Assembly: GCF_001719065.1 (NCBI RefSeq)
Contig: NZ_LWAF01000005.1
Coordinates: 83,948-147,947 of the forward strand
Origin: Fervidobacterium thailandense
GTDB taxonomy: Bacteria > Thermotogota > Thermotogae > Thermotogales > Fervidobacteriaceae
Reading direction: 5' to 3'
Length of the DNA stretch: 64,000 nt
Shown here in pieces: positions 38,401 to 47,102 of the stretch (position 1 is its first letter; every line of letters starts with the position of its first letter). The notes under the pieces were generated by a model. The model was not told the DNA's origin, made no database searches, and saw nothing but the letters and a program-made list of their open reading frames with translations. The translations under genes were made by a program, and so were the position numbers.

Positions 38401-38610
38401 GTAATTGAAAAGAACGTCTGGGTGCACGGGATCAATTTTAAGCGCAGTTTGGAATAGTTCGAGAGCTCCATCGAGATTTCCCTCATAGAAGTGAATAATT
38501 CCAAGAACGTTGTATCTGTCCACCTCACTGGGAATGTTCGTAGCCAGTTCTTTTGCCTTCGAGAAGTTTTTTTGCAAAATGAATTGGTTGATACTCTGGA
38601 AGATGTCCAT
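35449..38610 (-). CDS. Four-module glycosyltransferase (TPR-GT4-methyltransferase-GT2)
   Basis: A 1053-residue protein. Residues about 1-140 are TPR-like (YNVLGIIHFYEGNLDGALEL). Residues about 150-455 are a GT-B glycosyltransferase 4 module (LVFVGNFNYKKNPALAIQIL, then HEGYGVAILEAMAKG). Residues about 485-730 are a class I methyltransferase (ARILEVGTGTGAHALEFG, FSRGVIEHF). Residues about 755-1000 are a GT-A glycosyltransferase 2 module (VSIVVPILNRKKYI, DDGSTDGT, HDADD). There is no signal peptide or membrane helix. It is divergent from and next to the first flagellin gene, which suggests building a methylated glycan on flagellin in the cytoplasm. That role is inferred from position. The ATG is preceded by GGAGGG. 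Confidence 0.85.
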   Translation of the reverse strand: MDIFQSINQFILQKNFSKAKELATNIPSEVDRYNVLGIIHFYEGNLDGALELFQTALKIDPVHPDVLFNYSKTLFEKGNYFESWRYLTRIPEKTWEVWDMLGDTQLKLGNPAMALHYYDKAFKSSNIPELKQKYDEVRKQYYKGNKLAIFCLPGLDSFIHDIASILSHVYDVRLAITTDSKQIVDTYTWADIVWLEWANEMAVQITNKLPKGHKKVLCRLHGYEALRTDFLSSLNWDNVDVILFVAWHVQKTAYMNNPNLSKKRSFVVNNGVNLSSFRFKNRYPGTDLVFVGNFNYKKNPALAIQILLKLIKKSPEYKLYWKGVIQDQRLKEYTDYLLEELNLKENFVFEEFGKDVDQFLENKNIFLSTSIHEGYGVAILEAMAKGLKPVIHNFFVAKEFYPQEFLFNDVDEAVAMITSNEYDSEKYRRFVEETSSLEKQIASILEILNEIKTVGTENNILSERVESQSCSISDKKRNNSNWDELWKDYSQFDSTKIMSEYFGASLRSETLEVLNRFFKLCGARILEVGTGTGAHALEFGIRGAEVVGIDVSENSIHLAKKLVSEYGAKNVSFEVYDGFLLSKKWSKEFFDIVFSRGVIEHFNDEELLKLLKEMAYAGKYVVVTVPYSKSEIYRLSKELRIQTNTWSYGFERDFETLRGIFERAGLIMLHEEVIGVGAEAGYARWINPNVVSLKLAENLTKFFRNESAGSWLVAIGTANEYLANIFKSLQPRQKIAFVEGMPRIYERDIPPVSIVVPILNRKKYISRLLENISHQVFRDFELIIVDDGSTDGTLDEVNKDKELLADCEVKIIRNETNLGTFKARQIGAENSEGKFVVFHDADDLIHPKTIERLLNDIENFEDRKPLLAVPCALMNNGSFIGQIWSVNFFKNDIERFTEEIIALSGRTSIINTLLDRQEVVNTGNTILKLLSYVGIEKLSVAEDSLLGDMLTLEGNLLFLPVFYTYCGYERGNPDSFSKKLERRIMDIPVWIGLLVNFLTYKKKMFDEKYLFEIERLMKENALKFYGEINGKKLIERYEFYKREFRKVLTNHAE

Positions 38611-38693
38611 AAATTAGCCCTCCAACTGATGTGTTTTCAAGTATATTTTTCAGACTTAGAACGTTAAATTCCTAAGAATTGATTTATGTACCC

Positions 38694-38719
38694 TTAGCTC
38701 TGTTATTAGCTCTGTTATT
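38694..38719. repeat. Two tandem 12-bp repeats upstream of flagellin 1
   Basis: The unit TTAGCTCTGTTA occurs twice head to tail (38694-38705 and 38706-38717), about 25-50 bases upstream of the sigma-28 promoter. Its spacing just over one helical turn makes it a candidate binding site for a regulator, but no regulator is known. Confidence 0.6.
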
Positions 38720-38742
38720 TCGCACTGCATACGGGACGGCCC

Positions 38743-38769
38743 TAAAATTTTCCCAACAAGTTCCGATAA
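38743..38769 (+). promoter_or_regulatory. Sigma-28 (FliA) promoter of flagellin 1
   Basis: TAAAATTT (38743-38750) and TCCGATAA (38762-38769) are separated by exactly 11 bases, close to the flagellar sigma-28 consensus TAAAGTTT-N11-GCCGATAA. The flagellin start codon lies about 77 bases downstream. Confidence 0.88.
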
Positions 38770-38781
38770 TATAAATGGCAA

Positions 38782-38797
38782 TCAAGGGCGCCCTTGA
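38782..38797. repeat. Perfect palindrome in the flagellin 1 leader
   Basis: TCAAGGGCGCCCTTGA is a perfect 16-bp palindrome located just after the expected transcription start of the sigma-28 promoter. It could be an operator or form a 5' mRNA hairpin protecting the message; neither is shown. Confidence 0.6.
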
Positions 38798-38846
38798 GGG
38801 AATTTAGGAAACTTCAGGAAAAACTTTCACATGGAGGTGGGCAGGT

Positions 38847-40445
38847 ATGAGGATTAACCACAACATCAACGCTCTGAACAGCTGGCGCAACATCACGATG
38901 GTCAACATGGACATGAGCAAGACGCTCGAGAGGCTCTCTTCAGGTTTGAGGATCAACAGAGCCGGTGATGATGCGGCTGGTCTTGCCATCAGTGAAAAGA
39001 TGAGGGGCCAGATCCGCGGTTTGGAGATGGCAGTAAAGAACGCGCAAGATGCGATTTCCTTGATTCAAACAGCGGAAGGAGCACTTACGGAAGTTCACTC
39101 GATACTCCAGAGGATGAGGGAACTTGCAGTTCAAGCGGCATCAGATACCAACACAAACGTTGACAGAAACCAGATCCAAGCCGAGCTTGACCAGTTGAGA
39201 GAGGAAATCGACAGAATCGCCAGGACAACGGAATTCAACACAAAGAAATTACTCGATGGAAAGATCGAAAGCTTCAGGGCATACCAAGATGTAAAAGTGG
39301 TTACCGGAGGAAACTTTGATTTAAAAGTTGTAAACAGTGGAAGTGTAACCGTTCTGGCTGCGAATTCCGGAACGACTCTTGCAAACATAGCAACGAGTTT
39401 TACGAACGGCACTGTTGTGGCGCTCAGAATAGGAAATGTCAATGTTGGTAATGTGACAATTGATATCTCTGGCGCAACAGTTTATGTGAGATACGCGGGT
39501 CAAACTTTGGGAAGTGTGGCTATTTCTAACGATTCAACTAATGCCTTGAAGACACTGACGCTTGGTGATCTGCGATTTGAATTCACCTTAAGCGATGCTT
39601 CTACCGGAGCGAATGTAAAAGCTCGAGTTGAGAGGCTGAACATAACACTCACTACTTCAAAAGCAGCTGTTGCGAATGTTAACTTCACAGATGTAGCCGA
39701 GGGTTCTTACATCGTTGAGGTAGGTCAGTTTAGAGGTGCTCAAACGTCTGCACTTGACGTCAGGATTAATTACTTTAACGAAACCGGACTCGCGTCAGCT
39801 CCGATTGTTGATTTCTCGCAAGGTCGGTATATCTTTGCAGAAAATCAGCCCAACGTGAATGGAAGTTTAAGTACAACAAATAATGGATTCTTCCTGACGT
39901 TAACTGCTTCGACAATTACCGGGCGCGGTATAATTTTCACTTGGGATCCGACAGTTTATAATATCAACTCCTTCGGTGATGCATTACCAACGGAAGCCGT
40001 TATCGACAGCGGTGTAGTCAGAGCTGAAGAGAGAAACTACCGAGACACTTCGTTGGTGTTCCAGATCGGTGCTAACGAAGGTCATAACATGATCGCTGGT
40101 CTTGATGATATGCGAGCTGCGGCACTTGGGTTGACCCGCGATTCGCTGAAAGTCACTGACCAGAATAGTGCTGAAAGAACGATAATGGTTATCGATGCTG
40201 CTATTCACAAGGTAAGTACCGCAAGGGCTGCACTTGGTGCTGTCCAGAACAGGCTTGAACACACGATTGCAAACCTCGGTGTAGCTGCGGAGAACCTGAC
40301 AGCAGCCGAAAGCCGAATCAGAGATGCCGATATGGCAAAAGAGATGATGCAATTCACCAAACAACAGATCCTGCTCCAGTCGAGTATGGCGATGCTCGCG
40401 CAGGCGAACGCTCAACCACAGAACGTGTTGCAGCTGCTGAGGTAA
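38847..40445 (+). CDS. fliC: Flagellin 1
   Basis: A 532-residue flagellin with the conserved N-terminal D0/D1 region ([36 protein letters not shown]) and C-terminal D1/D0 ([20 protein letters not shown], ending QNVLQLLR). The centre (about 150-400) is variable and rich in T, N, S and A and forms the outer surface. It is exported by the flagellar type III system and polymerises into the filament. GGAGGTGGG precedes the ATG. It has its own sigma-28 promoter and a strong terminator, so it is monocistronic and likely the main filament subunit. Confidence 0.96.
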   Translation: MRINHNINALNSWRNITMVNMDMSKTLERLSSGLRINRAGDDAAGLAISEKMRGQIRGLEMAVKNAQDAISLIQTAEGALTEVHSILQRMRELAVQAASDTNTNVDRNQIQAELDQLREEIDRIARTTEFNTKKLLDGKIESFRAYQDVKVVTGGNFDLKVVNSGSVTVLAANSGTTLANIATSFTNGTVVALRIGNVNVGNVTIDISGATVYVRYAGQTLGSVAISNDSTNALKTLTLGDLRFEFTLSDASTGANVKARVERLNITLTTSKAAVANVNFTDVAEGSYIVEVGQFRGAQTSALDVRINYFNETGLASAPIVDFSQGRYIFAENQPNVNGSLSTTNNGFFLTLTASTITGRGIIFTWDPTVYNINSFGDALPTEAVIDSGVVRAEERNYRDTSLVFQIGANEGHNMIAGLDDMRAAALGLTRDSLKVTDQNSAERTIMVIDAAIHKVSTARAALGAVQNRLEHTIANLGVAAENLTAAESRIRDADMAKEMMQFTKQQILLQSSMAMLAQANAQPQNVLQLLR

Positions 40446-40480
40446 TTTTAAAAATACCTTTAGAGGTCGAGTTCTGCAAA

Positions 40481-40515
40481 CAAAAGCGGGCCTTTCGGCC
40501 CGCTTTTGTTTTTTG
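40481..40515 (+). terminator. Terminator of flagellin 1
   Basis: A perfect 12-bp stem (CAAAAGCGGGCC at 40481-40492 with GGCCCGCTTTTG at 40497-40508), a 4-base loop and a run of T make a very strong intrinsic terminator. Confidence 0.93.
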
Positions 40516-40554
40516 TCCTTAGGATTCCTTCACAAATGAATCGAAATATTTGAT

Positions 40555-40582
40555 TTGGACAAAATTAAGATCAAGTTAGTAT
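40555..40582 (+). promoter_or_regulatory. Possible promoter of the glycosyltransferase-flagellin 2-flagellin 3 unit
   Basis: TTGGAC (40555-40560) and TAGTAT (40577-40582) are 16 bases apart, just upstream of the glycosyltransferase gene and directly after a terminator. Both boxes deviate from consensus. Confidence 0.45.
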
Positions 40583-40604
40583 GCTGATAGTAGGAGGTTT
40601 TTCG

Positions 40605-43235
40605 ATGTCGCAAGAACGCTGCCTTCTAAGTGTTGCGATGATTATGAGAGATGAAGCCCACAACTTGGATAGGGCTTTAGGAAGTATAAGACCCTATGTG
40701 GATGAGATTATTGTGGTTGACACAGGTTCGAAGGATAATAGTGTGGAAATTGCAAGAAAGTACACTGACAAAATCTATTACTACGAGTGGCATGATGACT
40801 TCTCCGCTGCACGGAATTTTTCACTCCAGTTTCCCACCTGTGAGTGGGTACTCATATACGATGCTGACGAAGAGGTTAGGGAGGATTTTGCCGGGATAAG
40901 AGAGTTTTTGAAGAGCCTTCCGAAGGACGTTAACACCGTGTATCTGCCGACCATCAGTTATCTTGACTGGGATCTGAAGAAAGTGGAAGTTGCCTCGACC
41001 GCCAGGGTGTTTAGAAACGGGACTGTTAGGTACGAGCACATTGTACACAATCAGCCTGTTTACAAAGGAAAAGTAGTCGAGGCAAAGTTTCCGATTTACC
41101 ATTATGGATACATTTGGACAAGGAGCTTAAAGAAGAAAAAATACGCGCGTTCCAGTACACTTATCCGCAAGACGCTGGAAGAGAAGGATTTATCGCCTCA
41201 CGAAGAAATTTACTACACGGCGCAATTGTACAAGATTGAATCTATTGGTGGTAAGGTTCACGAAAAATATCAACTGGCCGAAAGAACTATCCGCCTTTTG
41301 AAAGAATACAAGGCACTAACCCCTATTGCCCTCGAGGTCATGTTCCTTCATGGCATGGACTTATACGCGAAGGGACTACATGATTCAGCGGAAGAACTTT
41401 TCCGATGGACGATAAGTTTTGTATCCGAGAATCCCGATCCTTATTGCGGGCTTGCAATCTTATACGATGCAAAGAAAGACTACGAAAAAGTTATTGAAGC
41501 TGCAGAAAAGTTTTTTGAGAATAAAGCATTGGTGGAAAGATTTCCAGAAAAGTTCGTTTGGACAATAATGTCTCTAAAATTTTCGGCATCAGTTAGGATG
41601 GTATTGAGTTTGGCTTATCTAAGGTTGGGAAACATTTTAAAGTTCAGAGAGCACTTCCCTAAAATCTTTGAAGAAGCAGAGTTAACGGCCGAAGACCCAA
41701 AGAAGATAGGGAGCTACATCTTAGCGAGCTTTCTTCAACTTAGCGATGAACAACTTCGTGAAATTGAACCAGAGTTTTACGAAACGGTTCGTTTTTGTCG
41801 CTTACACGGGGTTAAAATTCCTCTTTTGCAAGTTGTTGACAAGCTTCAGCATGCTGGACTGACTGTAAGGGATGAGTTGTTTGAAAATGCCGAGCTTTCT
41901 AACTTTGAAAAACTCGTTTTTGAAAAGCTCAAGGGAACAAATAAAGACCTGCTTATGGATTGGCTTTTTGGAATTGACAGGGTTTCGAAGATCTCGGAAC
42001 TGGGTGTTGGTGCTCTGCTAACTTACTTTCAGTTTAGTAGCGATGATTTGACTGAGAAATTGAAAGTTTTGAACGCAATAAGAAAATCCGAGGACTCAAC
42101 ATTAGCTGGAGTTGCTTATGCTCTGATAGGAGACCTCTATTTAAAGAACGGTAATTTCAAACCGGCGATTGAATACTATCGAAGAGCCATCGAAAAATTG
42201 CCAGAGGTTTCAAAGTTCTTAAAGGTTGTCGTGGATGATCTGAAATCGAGAATCACTCCTGAGATAGACGGAACTTTTGAAGAAATCCGAGAGTTTTTCT
42301 TCAAAAACAGAGAGTTCTTTGCGGACTTGAGCAAAATTTACCCTATCGAAGAGTTGCAACACGCTTATTTGATTTCAGATTCTGATTTTGCAAAGTACTT
42401 AAGTGCCGTCTATTCGATGGATAAGGACAGAGAAAAAGCCAGAAAGCTTTTAGAGGAGATAAAGGCCAGGGAAGCTTTCCCGTTCTTTTATTACAGACTC
42501 GGCAAGATTTATGAACTTTCTAACAGTCAGGATGACCTTAAGAAAGCGTACGAATATCATACCAAAGCCTGTATCACGAACTACAATTTGGGGGATATCG
42601 CATTAGGACAGTTTCCGTTCGATGGATTTTATGTATGCGAAGAATTCGGTAATGAAGATGACGAAATAGTTTGGGTTGGTAACATTTCAGAAAATCATTC
42701 CGGACTTGGATTGATATCACCGGTCCGGGTTTGGAGGAAGTGTGAAACATTCTATTACGTTCAACCTTTCCCAACAATTGAGGTATTACAACAATACAAA
42801 AGGAAACTGAAGAATTTTAGGCTAAGCACTTTAAAACCCGATTACGGAAACTTAATGGAAGTTTTATTGAATTATCGACTGAAGGATTTCCAAGTTTTGG
42901 ATTTTGAACTGGACGATTACAGGCATTTAATAGACAGTGCGTGTAGAGAACTTGGAAGCTACTTGTCATCAGAATCGAGGAATCTGTTAAGTTTTGAAGC
43001 CTTGAACATTTTCCCGAACATTGAAACCTTCGTTCGTGATTTTGAAACGGTAGTCATGTTCTATTACGTTCCTGATTTTTCCAAGAAAGAAGATATCGTA
43101 TGGAGGTACCCGTTGTTTAGAGTGATCAGGAACTCTGAGCAAATTCTCAAGCTCTTTGAGAGTTTGGGGTTCAAAGAGATCAAAATTGAATCACTCTCAA
43201 ATAACTTAAGGGTAATATATGCGCGCAAGTCTTAG
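40605..43235 (+). CDS. Family 2 glycosyltransferase with TPR-like repeats, probably flagellin-modifying
   Basis: An 876-residue protein. Residues about 5-230 are a GT2 domain (SVAMIMRDEAHNLDRALGSI, DTGSKDNS, and the metal-binding DADEE), of the SunS-like subgroup. Residues about 200-640 are helical repeats resembling TPRs (SAEELFRWTISFVSENPDPY, IEYYRRAIEKLPE). The C-terminal 250 residues are unassigned. It has no signal peptide. The ATG at 40605 follows TAGGAGG; an in-frame ATG at 40581 precedes that site and is rejected. Placed between flagellin genes and running into flagellin 2 (39-base gap, no terminator), it most likely glycosylates flagellin. That is inference from context. Confidence 0.85.
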   Translation: MSQERCLLSVAMIMRDEAHNLDRALGSIRPYVDEIIVVDTGSKDNSVEIARKYTDKIYYYEWHDDFSAARNFSLQFPTCEWVLIYDADEEVREDFAGIREFLKSLPKDVNTVYLPTISYLDWDLKKVEVASTARVFRNGTVRYEHIVHNQPVYKGKVVEAKFPIYHYGYIWTRSLKKKKYARSSTLIRKTLEEKDLSPHEEIYYTAQLYKIESIGGKVHEKYQLAERTIRLLKEYKALTPIALEVMFLHGMDLYAKGLHDSAEELFRWTISFVSENPDPYCGLAILYDAKKDYEKVIEAAEKFFENKALVERFPEKFVWTIMSLKFSASVRMVLSLAYLRLGNILKFREHFPKIFEEAELTAEDPKKIGSYILASFLQLSDEQLREIEPEFYETVRFCRLHGVKIPLLQVVDKLQHAGLTVRDELFENAELSNFEKLVFEKLKGTNKDLLMDWLFGIDRVSKISELGVGALLTYFQFSSDDLTEKLKVLNAIRKSEDSTLAGVAYALIGDLYLKNGNFKPAIEYYRRAIEKLPEVSKFLKVVVDDLKSRITPEIDGTFEEIREFFFKNREFFADLSKIYPIEELQHAYLISDSDFAKYLSAVYSMDKDREKARKLLEEIKAREAFPFFYYRLGKIYELSNSQDDLKKAYEYHTKACITNYNLGDIALGQFPFDGFYVCEEFGNEDDEIVWVGNISENHSGLGLISPVRVWRKCETFYYVQPFPTIEVLQQYKRKLKNFRLSTLKPDYGNLMEVLLNYRLKDFQVLDFELDDYRHLIDSACRELGSYLSSESRNLLSFEALNIFPNIETFVRDFETVVMFYYVPDFSKKEDIVWRYPLFRVIRNSEQILKLFESLGFKEIKIESLSNNLRVIYARKS

Positions 43236-43274
43236 TGAATGGGTTAAATTGATCTAGCCTGGGAGGTGGAGTGT

Positions 43275-44813
43275 ATGCGTATTAACCACAACTTGTCGGC
43301 ACTCAACGCATGGAGGCAGATTACTCTAACGGATTCGGATATGAAGAAAACGTTAGAACGGTTGTCCTCCGGTTTGAAGATCAACCGTGCAAGTGACGAT
43401 GCTGCTGGTCTAGCGATCAGCGAGAAGATGAGAGGGCAGATTCGCGGACTTGAAATGGCTGTAAAGAACGCACAGGATGCCATTTCGCTTATTCAAACTG
43501 CTGAAGGAGCGTTGCAAGAGATCCATGCAATACTCCAGAGGATGAGAGAGCTTGCTGTACAAGCGGCCTCTGATACAAACACAAACGTTGACCGCGAAAA
43601 CATTCAGGCCGAGATTGACCAGTTACGAGAGGAAATAAACAGGATAGCGAGAGCCACGGAATTCAACACAAAGAAATTATTGGATGGGAAACTTGAAAGC
43701 TTTAGAGCTTACGCGGATTTGAAGGTAGTGACCGGTGGGAATTTCGACCTCAACGTATCAACTTTGAAAACAACCTTAGCTGCAAGTGTTACATTGTTCA
43801 GCACCTCCAGTGCGATTCAAAATAACTCATCAATAGCCTTGGATCTTGCAGGAATGCGAATTGGTGCGCTTAGCGTTATAGTTTCAGGAAAAACTGTCCA
43901 TCTGAAGTTTGGAAGTACAAGCATAGGATCTTTCACGGTTGGTAATGATACGACGGTAAACAAAACTATAACCTGGGGAGACCTTAAGTTTGAACTGACA
44001 ATCTCTGATGCATCAACCGGCATTGCTACGGTCAGAGCACGCGTTAATAACTTGAAGGTAGGTTTGGCAACAACCAAGAGTTTATCATCAGACGACGTTG
44101 AAGAAGGTACTTACATATTGGAAGTTGGGCAGTTTAAAGGGAACTCAACCAGTAATTTGGATGTGCGATTGGTAAAGGTAACTGAGTTGGGTCTGTCAGT
44201 GGTAACCGTAGTCGATTATTCACTGGGACGTTTAGCTTTAGGAGAGTTTGCGTTGAGTAGCACGGGCGTATTGTCCTTTGTAGGTGGTAAAGGGGTTCTC
44301 TTTTCATGGACCACAACGGCTTACTCGATCACTGATTTTGGAGGTGCTCAACCTCTTGAGCAAGTCATCGACAGTGGGGTTGTCAGAGCTGAGTCAAAGA
44401 ACTACGGAGAAAGGGTTCTCGTATTTCAAATTGGTGCTAACGAAGGAGTGAATATGATTGCTGGAATTGACAAGATGACTGCTGATGCCTTGGGAATCAC
44501 ACCGGATGCTGTAAAAGTCACCGATCAAAACAGTGCTGAACGAAGTATTATGATAATTGATGGTGCAATTCACAAGGTTAGTTCTGCACGAGCGGCCCTA
44601 GGTGCTATCCAAAACCGTCTTGAGCACACAATTGCCAACCTCGGAGTAGCTGCCGAAAACCTAACAGCCGCCGAAAGCCGAATAAGGGATGCGGATATGG
44701 CCAAGGAGATGATGCAGTTCACCAAGTACCAAATCCTTATGCAATCTGGTATGGCGATGCTTGCTCAATCAAATGCATTGCCTCAGAACGTGCTGCAGCT
44801 ATTGAGGGGTTAA
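43275..44813 (+). CDS. Flagellin 2
   Basis: A 512-residue flagellin with the same conserved ends as flagellin 1 ([36 protein letters not shown]-terminal [20 protein letters not shown]). The central domain is of similar size but different sequence. The N-terminal protein region is nearly identical to flagellin 1 yet differs at many silent sites, so the pair is old. The last ~119 coding bases are identical to flagellin 3. ATG 43275 follows GGGAGGTGG. No separate promoter or terminator is visible, so it is probably transcribed with the upstream glycosyltransferase. Confidence 0.95.
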   Translation: MRINHNLSALNAWRQITLTDSDMKKTLERLSSGLKINRASDDAAGLAISEKMRGQIRGLEMAVKNAQDAISLIQTAEGALQEIHAILQRMRELAVQAASDTNTNVDRENIQAEIDQLREEINRIARATEFNTKKLLDGKLESFRAYADLKVVTGGNFDLNVSTLKTTLAASVTLFSTSSAIQNNSSIALDLAGMRIGALSVIVSGKTVHLKFGSTSIGSFTVGNDTTVNKTITWGDLKFELTISDASTGIATVRARVNNLKVGLATTKSLSSDDVEEGTYILEVGQFKGNSTSNLDVRLVKVTELGLSVVTVVDYSLGRLALGEFALSSTGVLSFVGGKGVLFSWTTTAYSITDFGGAQPLEQVIDSGVVRAESKNYGERVLVFQIGANEGVNMIAGIDKMTADALGITPDAVKVTDQNSAERSIMIIDGAIHKVSSARAALGAIQNRLEHTIANLGVAAENLTAAESRIRDADMAKEMMQFTKYQILMQSGMAMLAQSNALPQNVLQLLRG

Positions 44814-44845
44814 GTCAAAATAACCTATGACGGTTTCATTTAAAG

Positions 44846-44862
44846 CCTCCATATTTAGGAGG
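44846..44862 (+). promoter_or_regulatory. Hairpin masking the ribosome site of flagellin 3
   Basis: CCTCC (44846-44850) can pair with GGAGG (44858-44862), the Shine-Dalgarno sequence of the TTG-started flagellin 3, across a 7-base loop. In mRNA this would lower translation unless opened. Confidence 0.55.
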
Positions 44863-44869
44863 GAGTGCT

Positions 44870-47029
44870 TTGAGGATAAACAATAACTTGAACGCGTTAA
44901 ACGCCCATAGAGTTCTTGTTTCAACAGATAACAATCTTAAGAAAACGCTTGAAAGGTTGTCTTCAGGCCTGCGTATAACTAAAGCTGCGGATGATGTAGC
45001 GGGGCTTGCGATTAGCGAAAAACTTAGAAGTCAAATCATAGGATTTCAAGCTGCTTTAAAAAACGCACAGGACGCGATTTCTCTTTTACAAACGGCAGAA
45101 GGAGCTTTGGCAGAGATACATTCGATCTTGCATAGAATACGTGAACTAGCAGTCCAGGCAGCCAACGATACAAATACTGAGGTTGATCGGGCTGCGATTC
45201 AACGAGAAATAGAGCAACTCAGATTGGAGATCGATAGGATAAGCAGAGCCACAGAATTCAACACAATAAAGTTGCTGGACGGTTCTATAGAACCTTTCAG
45301 AGCTTTTCCACACTACGTTGTTTATGTTCCAGGTGCTATGAACTTAAAGGCTTCGTTAGATGGTACTTTCGACCTGGCTGGAGTTTTAGGTACACACGGT
45401 GAATTGAATGAACGTGACGGGGTTAGAAAAATAGACCTAGTTTACGGAGGAATCACTCTTGGCTCGGTAAGCCTGTCTATCTCCGGCAAAACAGTAAATG
45501 TATATTCTAACGGATACAAAGTTCTTTCATTCGAAGTTCCGGATGAAGCCGATCGATACTATGTTTCCATCGTAAGAGGTGGCTTAAAGTTTGACTTCTT
45601 AGTCACAGACGTCGCGCCGAACCCTATTGTGGGTTTTGTCTCCACGGTGAGTGTACCAACTATTGTGAGGTGGAATAGTAACTATAACATTTTTGCGACA
45701 ATAACTACCCGGCTAAGTCTGACAACAATCGTCTCTTTCTCAACAATAGTTGCTTCACCGATAACAGAACCTACCACTATATCGTACAATTACAACATTA
45801 TCGTTCCGTTCTCATACTCTACCATCGTAGAAAGACAGGTAAGCCAGACAGTTATCAGATGGTTTAGCCTGAACAGAACGTTTACACACCCGACAACGAT
45901 CATAGTTCCGTTGAGGATTCCAGGCGAATCCATGACAGTTTCAACTACTCTGATTGTTAACAAGACCTTCTCTTTTTCCAGGACGTTTGTCGGGCAATCC
46001 ACAGTTTCCCCGTTATTTGTAATTCCGACAACCAACTTGCAGTTTCCGACAACCGTTTTTTTCACAATGCCGACAGTAACGGGTGTGCCAACTGTTGTTT
46101 CCCTTTCAAGCGCTGTGAGTCTTTCAACATTACTTAGCTTCACAAGATGGCTATCTGGTCCTGTCAGTTTTTCCGTAGCCACAACACTCGTGGAAACGAC
46201 GCTGTGTACAACCAGATTGAATTTAGTTAAAGCTCAAGTGAATAGTTTTGAAGTGTCTGTAGCAACAACTGTCCCGATCTATTTCGAAGACGTCTTCGAA
46301 GGCTCGTATATTTACGAAGTTGGTCAATTCAAAGGAGATGCAGATAGCGAACTTGACGTCAAAGTGTCTTATTTTGATCGCAATAGTTTACAATTTTCTA
46401 CAATTGTTGATTTGCAGCAAGGTGGCGTACTTCACGGGGAACTTTCCACGGGTTCAAGAATCATTTACAACGGCAGCAATTTTGACATAAACGTTATTGG
46501 GAAGAAGGGTATCGTTGCTCGCTGGAACAAAGATGCGTTCTCCATAAAAGATTTCGGAGAAGCTCTTCCTCATCAGCAAGTGGTTGACGCAAGCGCGATA
46601 AGAACGGACGAACGATGGCGAAAAAGCAATCAGCTCGTGTTCCAGATAGGTCCAAACGAAGGAGCGAACATGCTTTTTGGAATTGATAAGCTGGATTCTG
46701 GAGCATTAGGGTTAATCAAGGATTCACTCAACGTTGAGTCTCAAGATTCATCTGAACGAACAATTACGGTTGTTGATAACGCCATACAAAAAGTGAGCTC
46801 TGTACGCTCTCAAATTGGGGCTGTTCAAAATAGGTTGGAACACACAATTGCCAATCTGCAAATAGCCGCCGAAAACCTAACAGCCGCCGAAAGCCGAATA
46901 AGGGATGCGGATATGGCCAAGGAGATGATGCAGTTCACCAAGTACCAAATCCTTATGCAATCTGGTATGGCGATGCTTGCTCAATCGAACGCACTGCCTC
47001 AGAATGTGCTGCAGCTATTGAGAGGATAG
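44870..47029 (+). CDS. Flagellin 3 with a large Thr/Ser/Val-rich insert
   Basis: A 719-residue flagellin, about 190-200 residues longer than the other two. Conserved ends are normal ([37 protein letters not shown]-terminal [20 protein letters not shown]). The extra length is a block at about residues 255-450 dense in T, S, V, I and F, with repeated TTIV-like units ([29 protein letters not shown]) and one cysteine. It is inserted in the outer variable domain, where flagellins 1 and 2 have a few residues. The start is TTG at 44870 behind AGGAGGGA, with a hairpin over the site, so expression is probably low. Many hydroxyl residues would suit O-glycosylation by the neighbouring transferases, which is inference. 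Confidence 0.92.
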   Translation: MRINNNLNALNAHRVLVSTDNNLKKTLERLSSGLRITKAADDVAGLAISEKLRSQIIGFQAALKNAQDAISLLQTAEGALAEIHSILHRIRELAVQAANDTNTEVDRAAIQREIEQLRLEIDRISRATEFNTIKLLDGSIEPFRAFPHYVVYVPGAMNLKASLDGTFDLAGVLGTHGELNERDGVRKIDLVYGGITLGSVSLSISGKTVNVYSNGYKVLSFEVPDEADRYYVSIVRGGLKFDFLVTDVAPNPIVGFVSTVSVPTIVRWNSNYNIFATITTRLSLTTIVSFSTIVASPITEPTTISYNYNIIVPFSYSTIVERQVSQTVIRWFSLNRTFTHPTTIIVPLRIPGESMTVSTTLIVNKTFSFSRTFVGQSTVSPLFVIPTTNLQFPTTVFFTMPTVTGVPTVVSLSSAVSLSTLLSFTRWLSGPVSFSVATTLVETTLCTTRLNLVKAQVNSFEVSVATTVPIYFEDVFEGSYIYEVGQFKGDADSELDVKVSYFDRNSLQFSTIVDLQQGGVLHGELSTGSRIIYNGSNFDINVIGKKGIVARWNKDAFSIKDFGEALPHQQVVDASAIRTDERWRKSNQLVFQIGPNEGANMLFGIDKLDSGALGLIKDSLNVESQDSSERTITVVDNAIQKVSSVRSQIGAVQNRLEHTIANLQIAAENLTAAESRIRDADMAKEMMQFTKYQILMQSGMAMLAQSNALPQNVLQLLRG

Positions 47030-47068
47030 TTAATTATTCGGTTAAAGTTCGAGATCCATGAAAAGATC

Positions 47069-47101
47069 TCCCGGGCATCTGTGCGCCCGGGATTTATTTT
47101 T
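47069..47101 (+). terminator. Terminator of the flagellin 2-3 unit
   Basis: TCCCGGGC (47069-47076) pairs with GCCCGGGA (47085-47092) around an 8-base loop, followed by TTTATTTTT. It closes the flagellin island on the right, facing the leftward gene that ends at 47103. Confidence 0.88.
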
Positions 47102-47102
47102 A

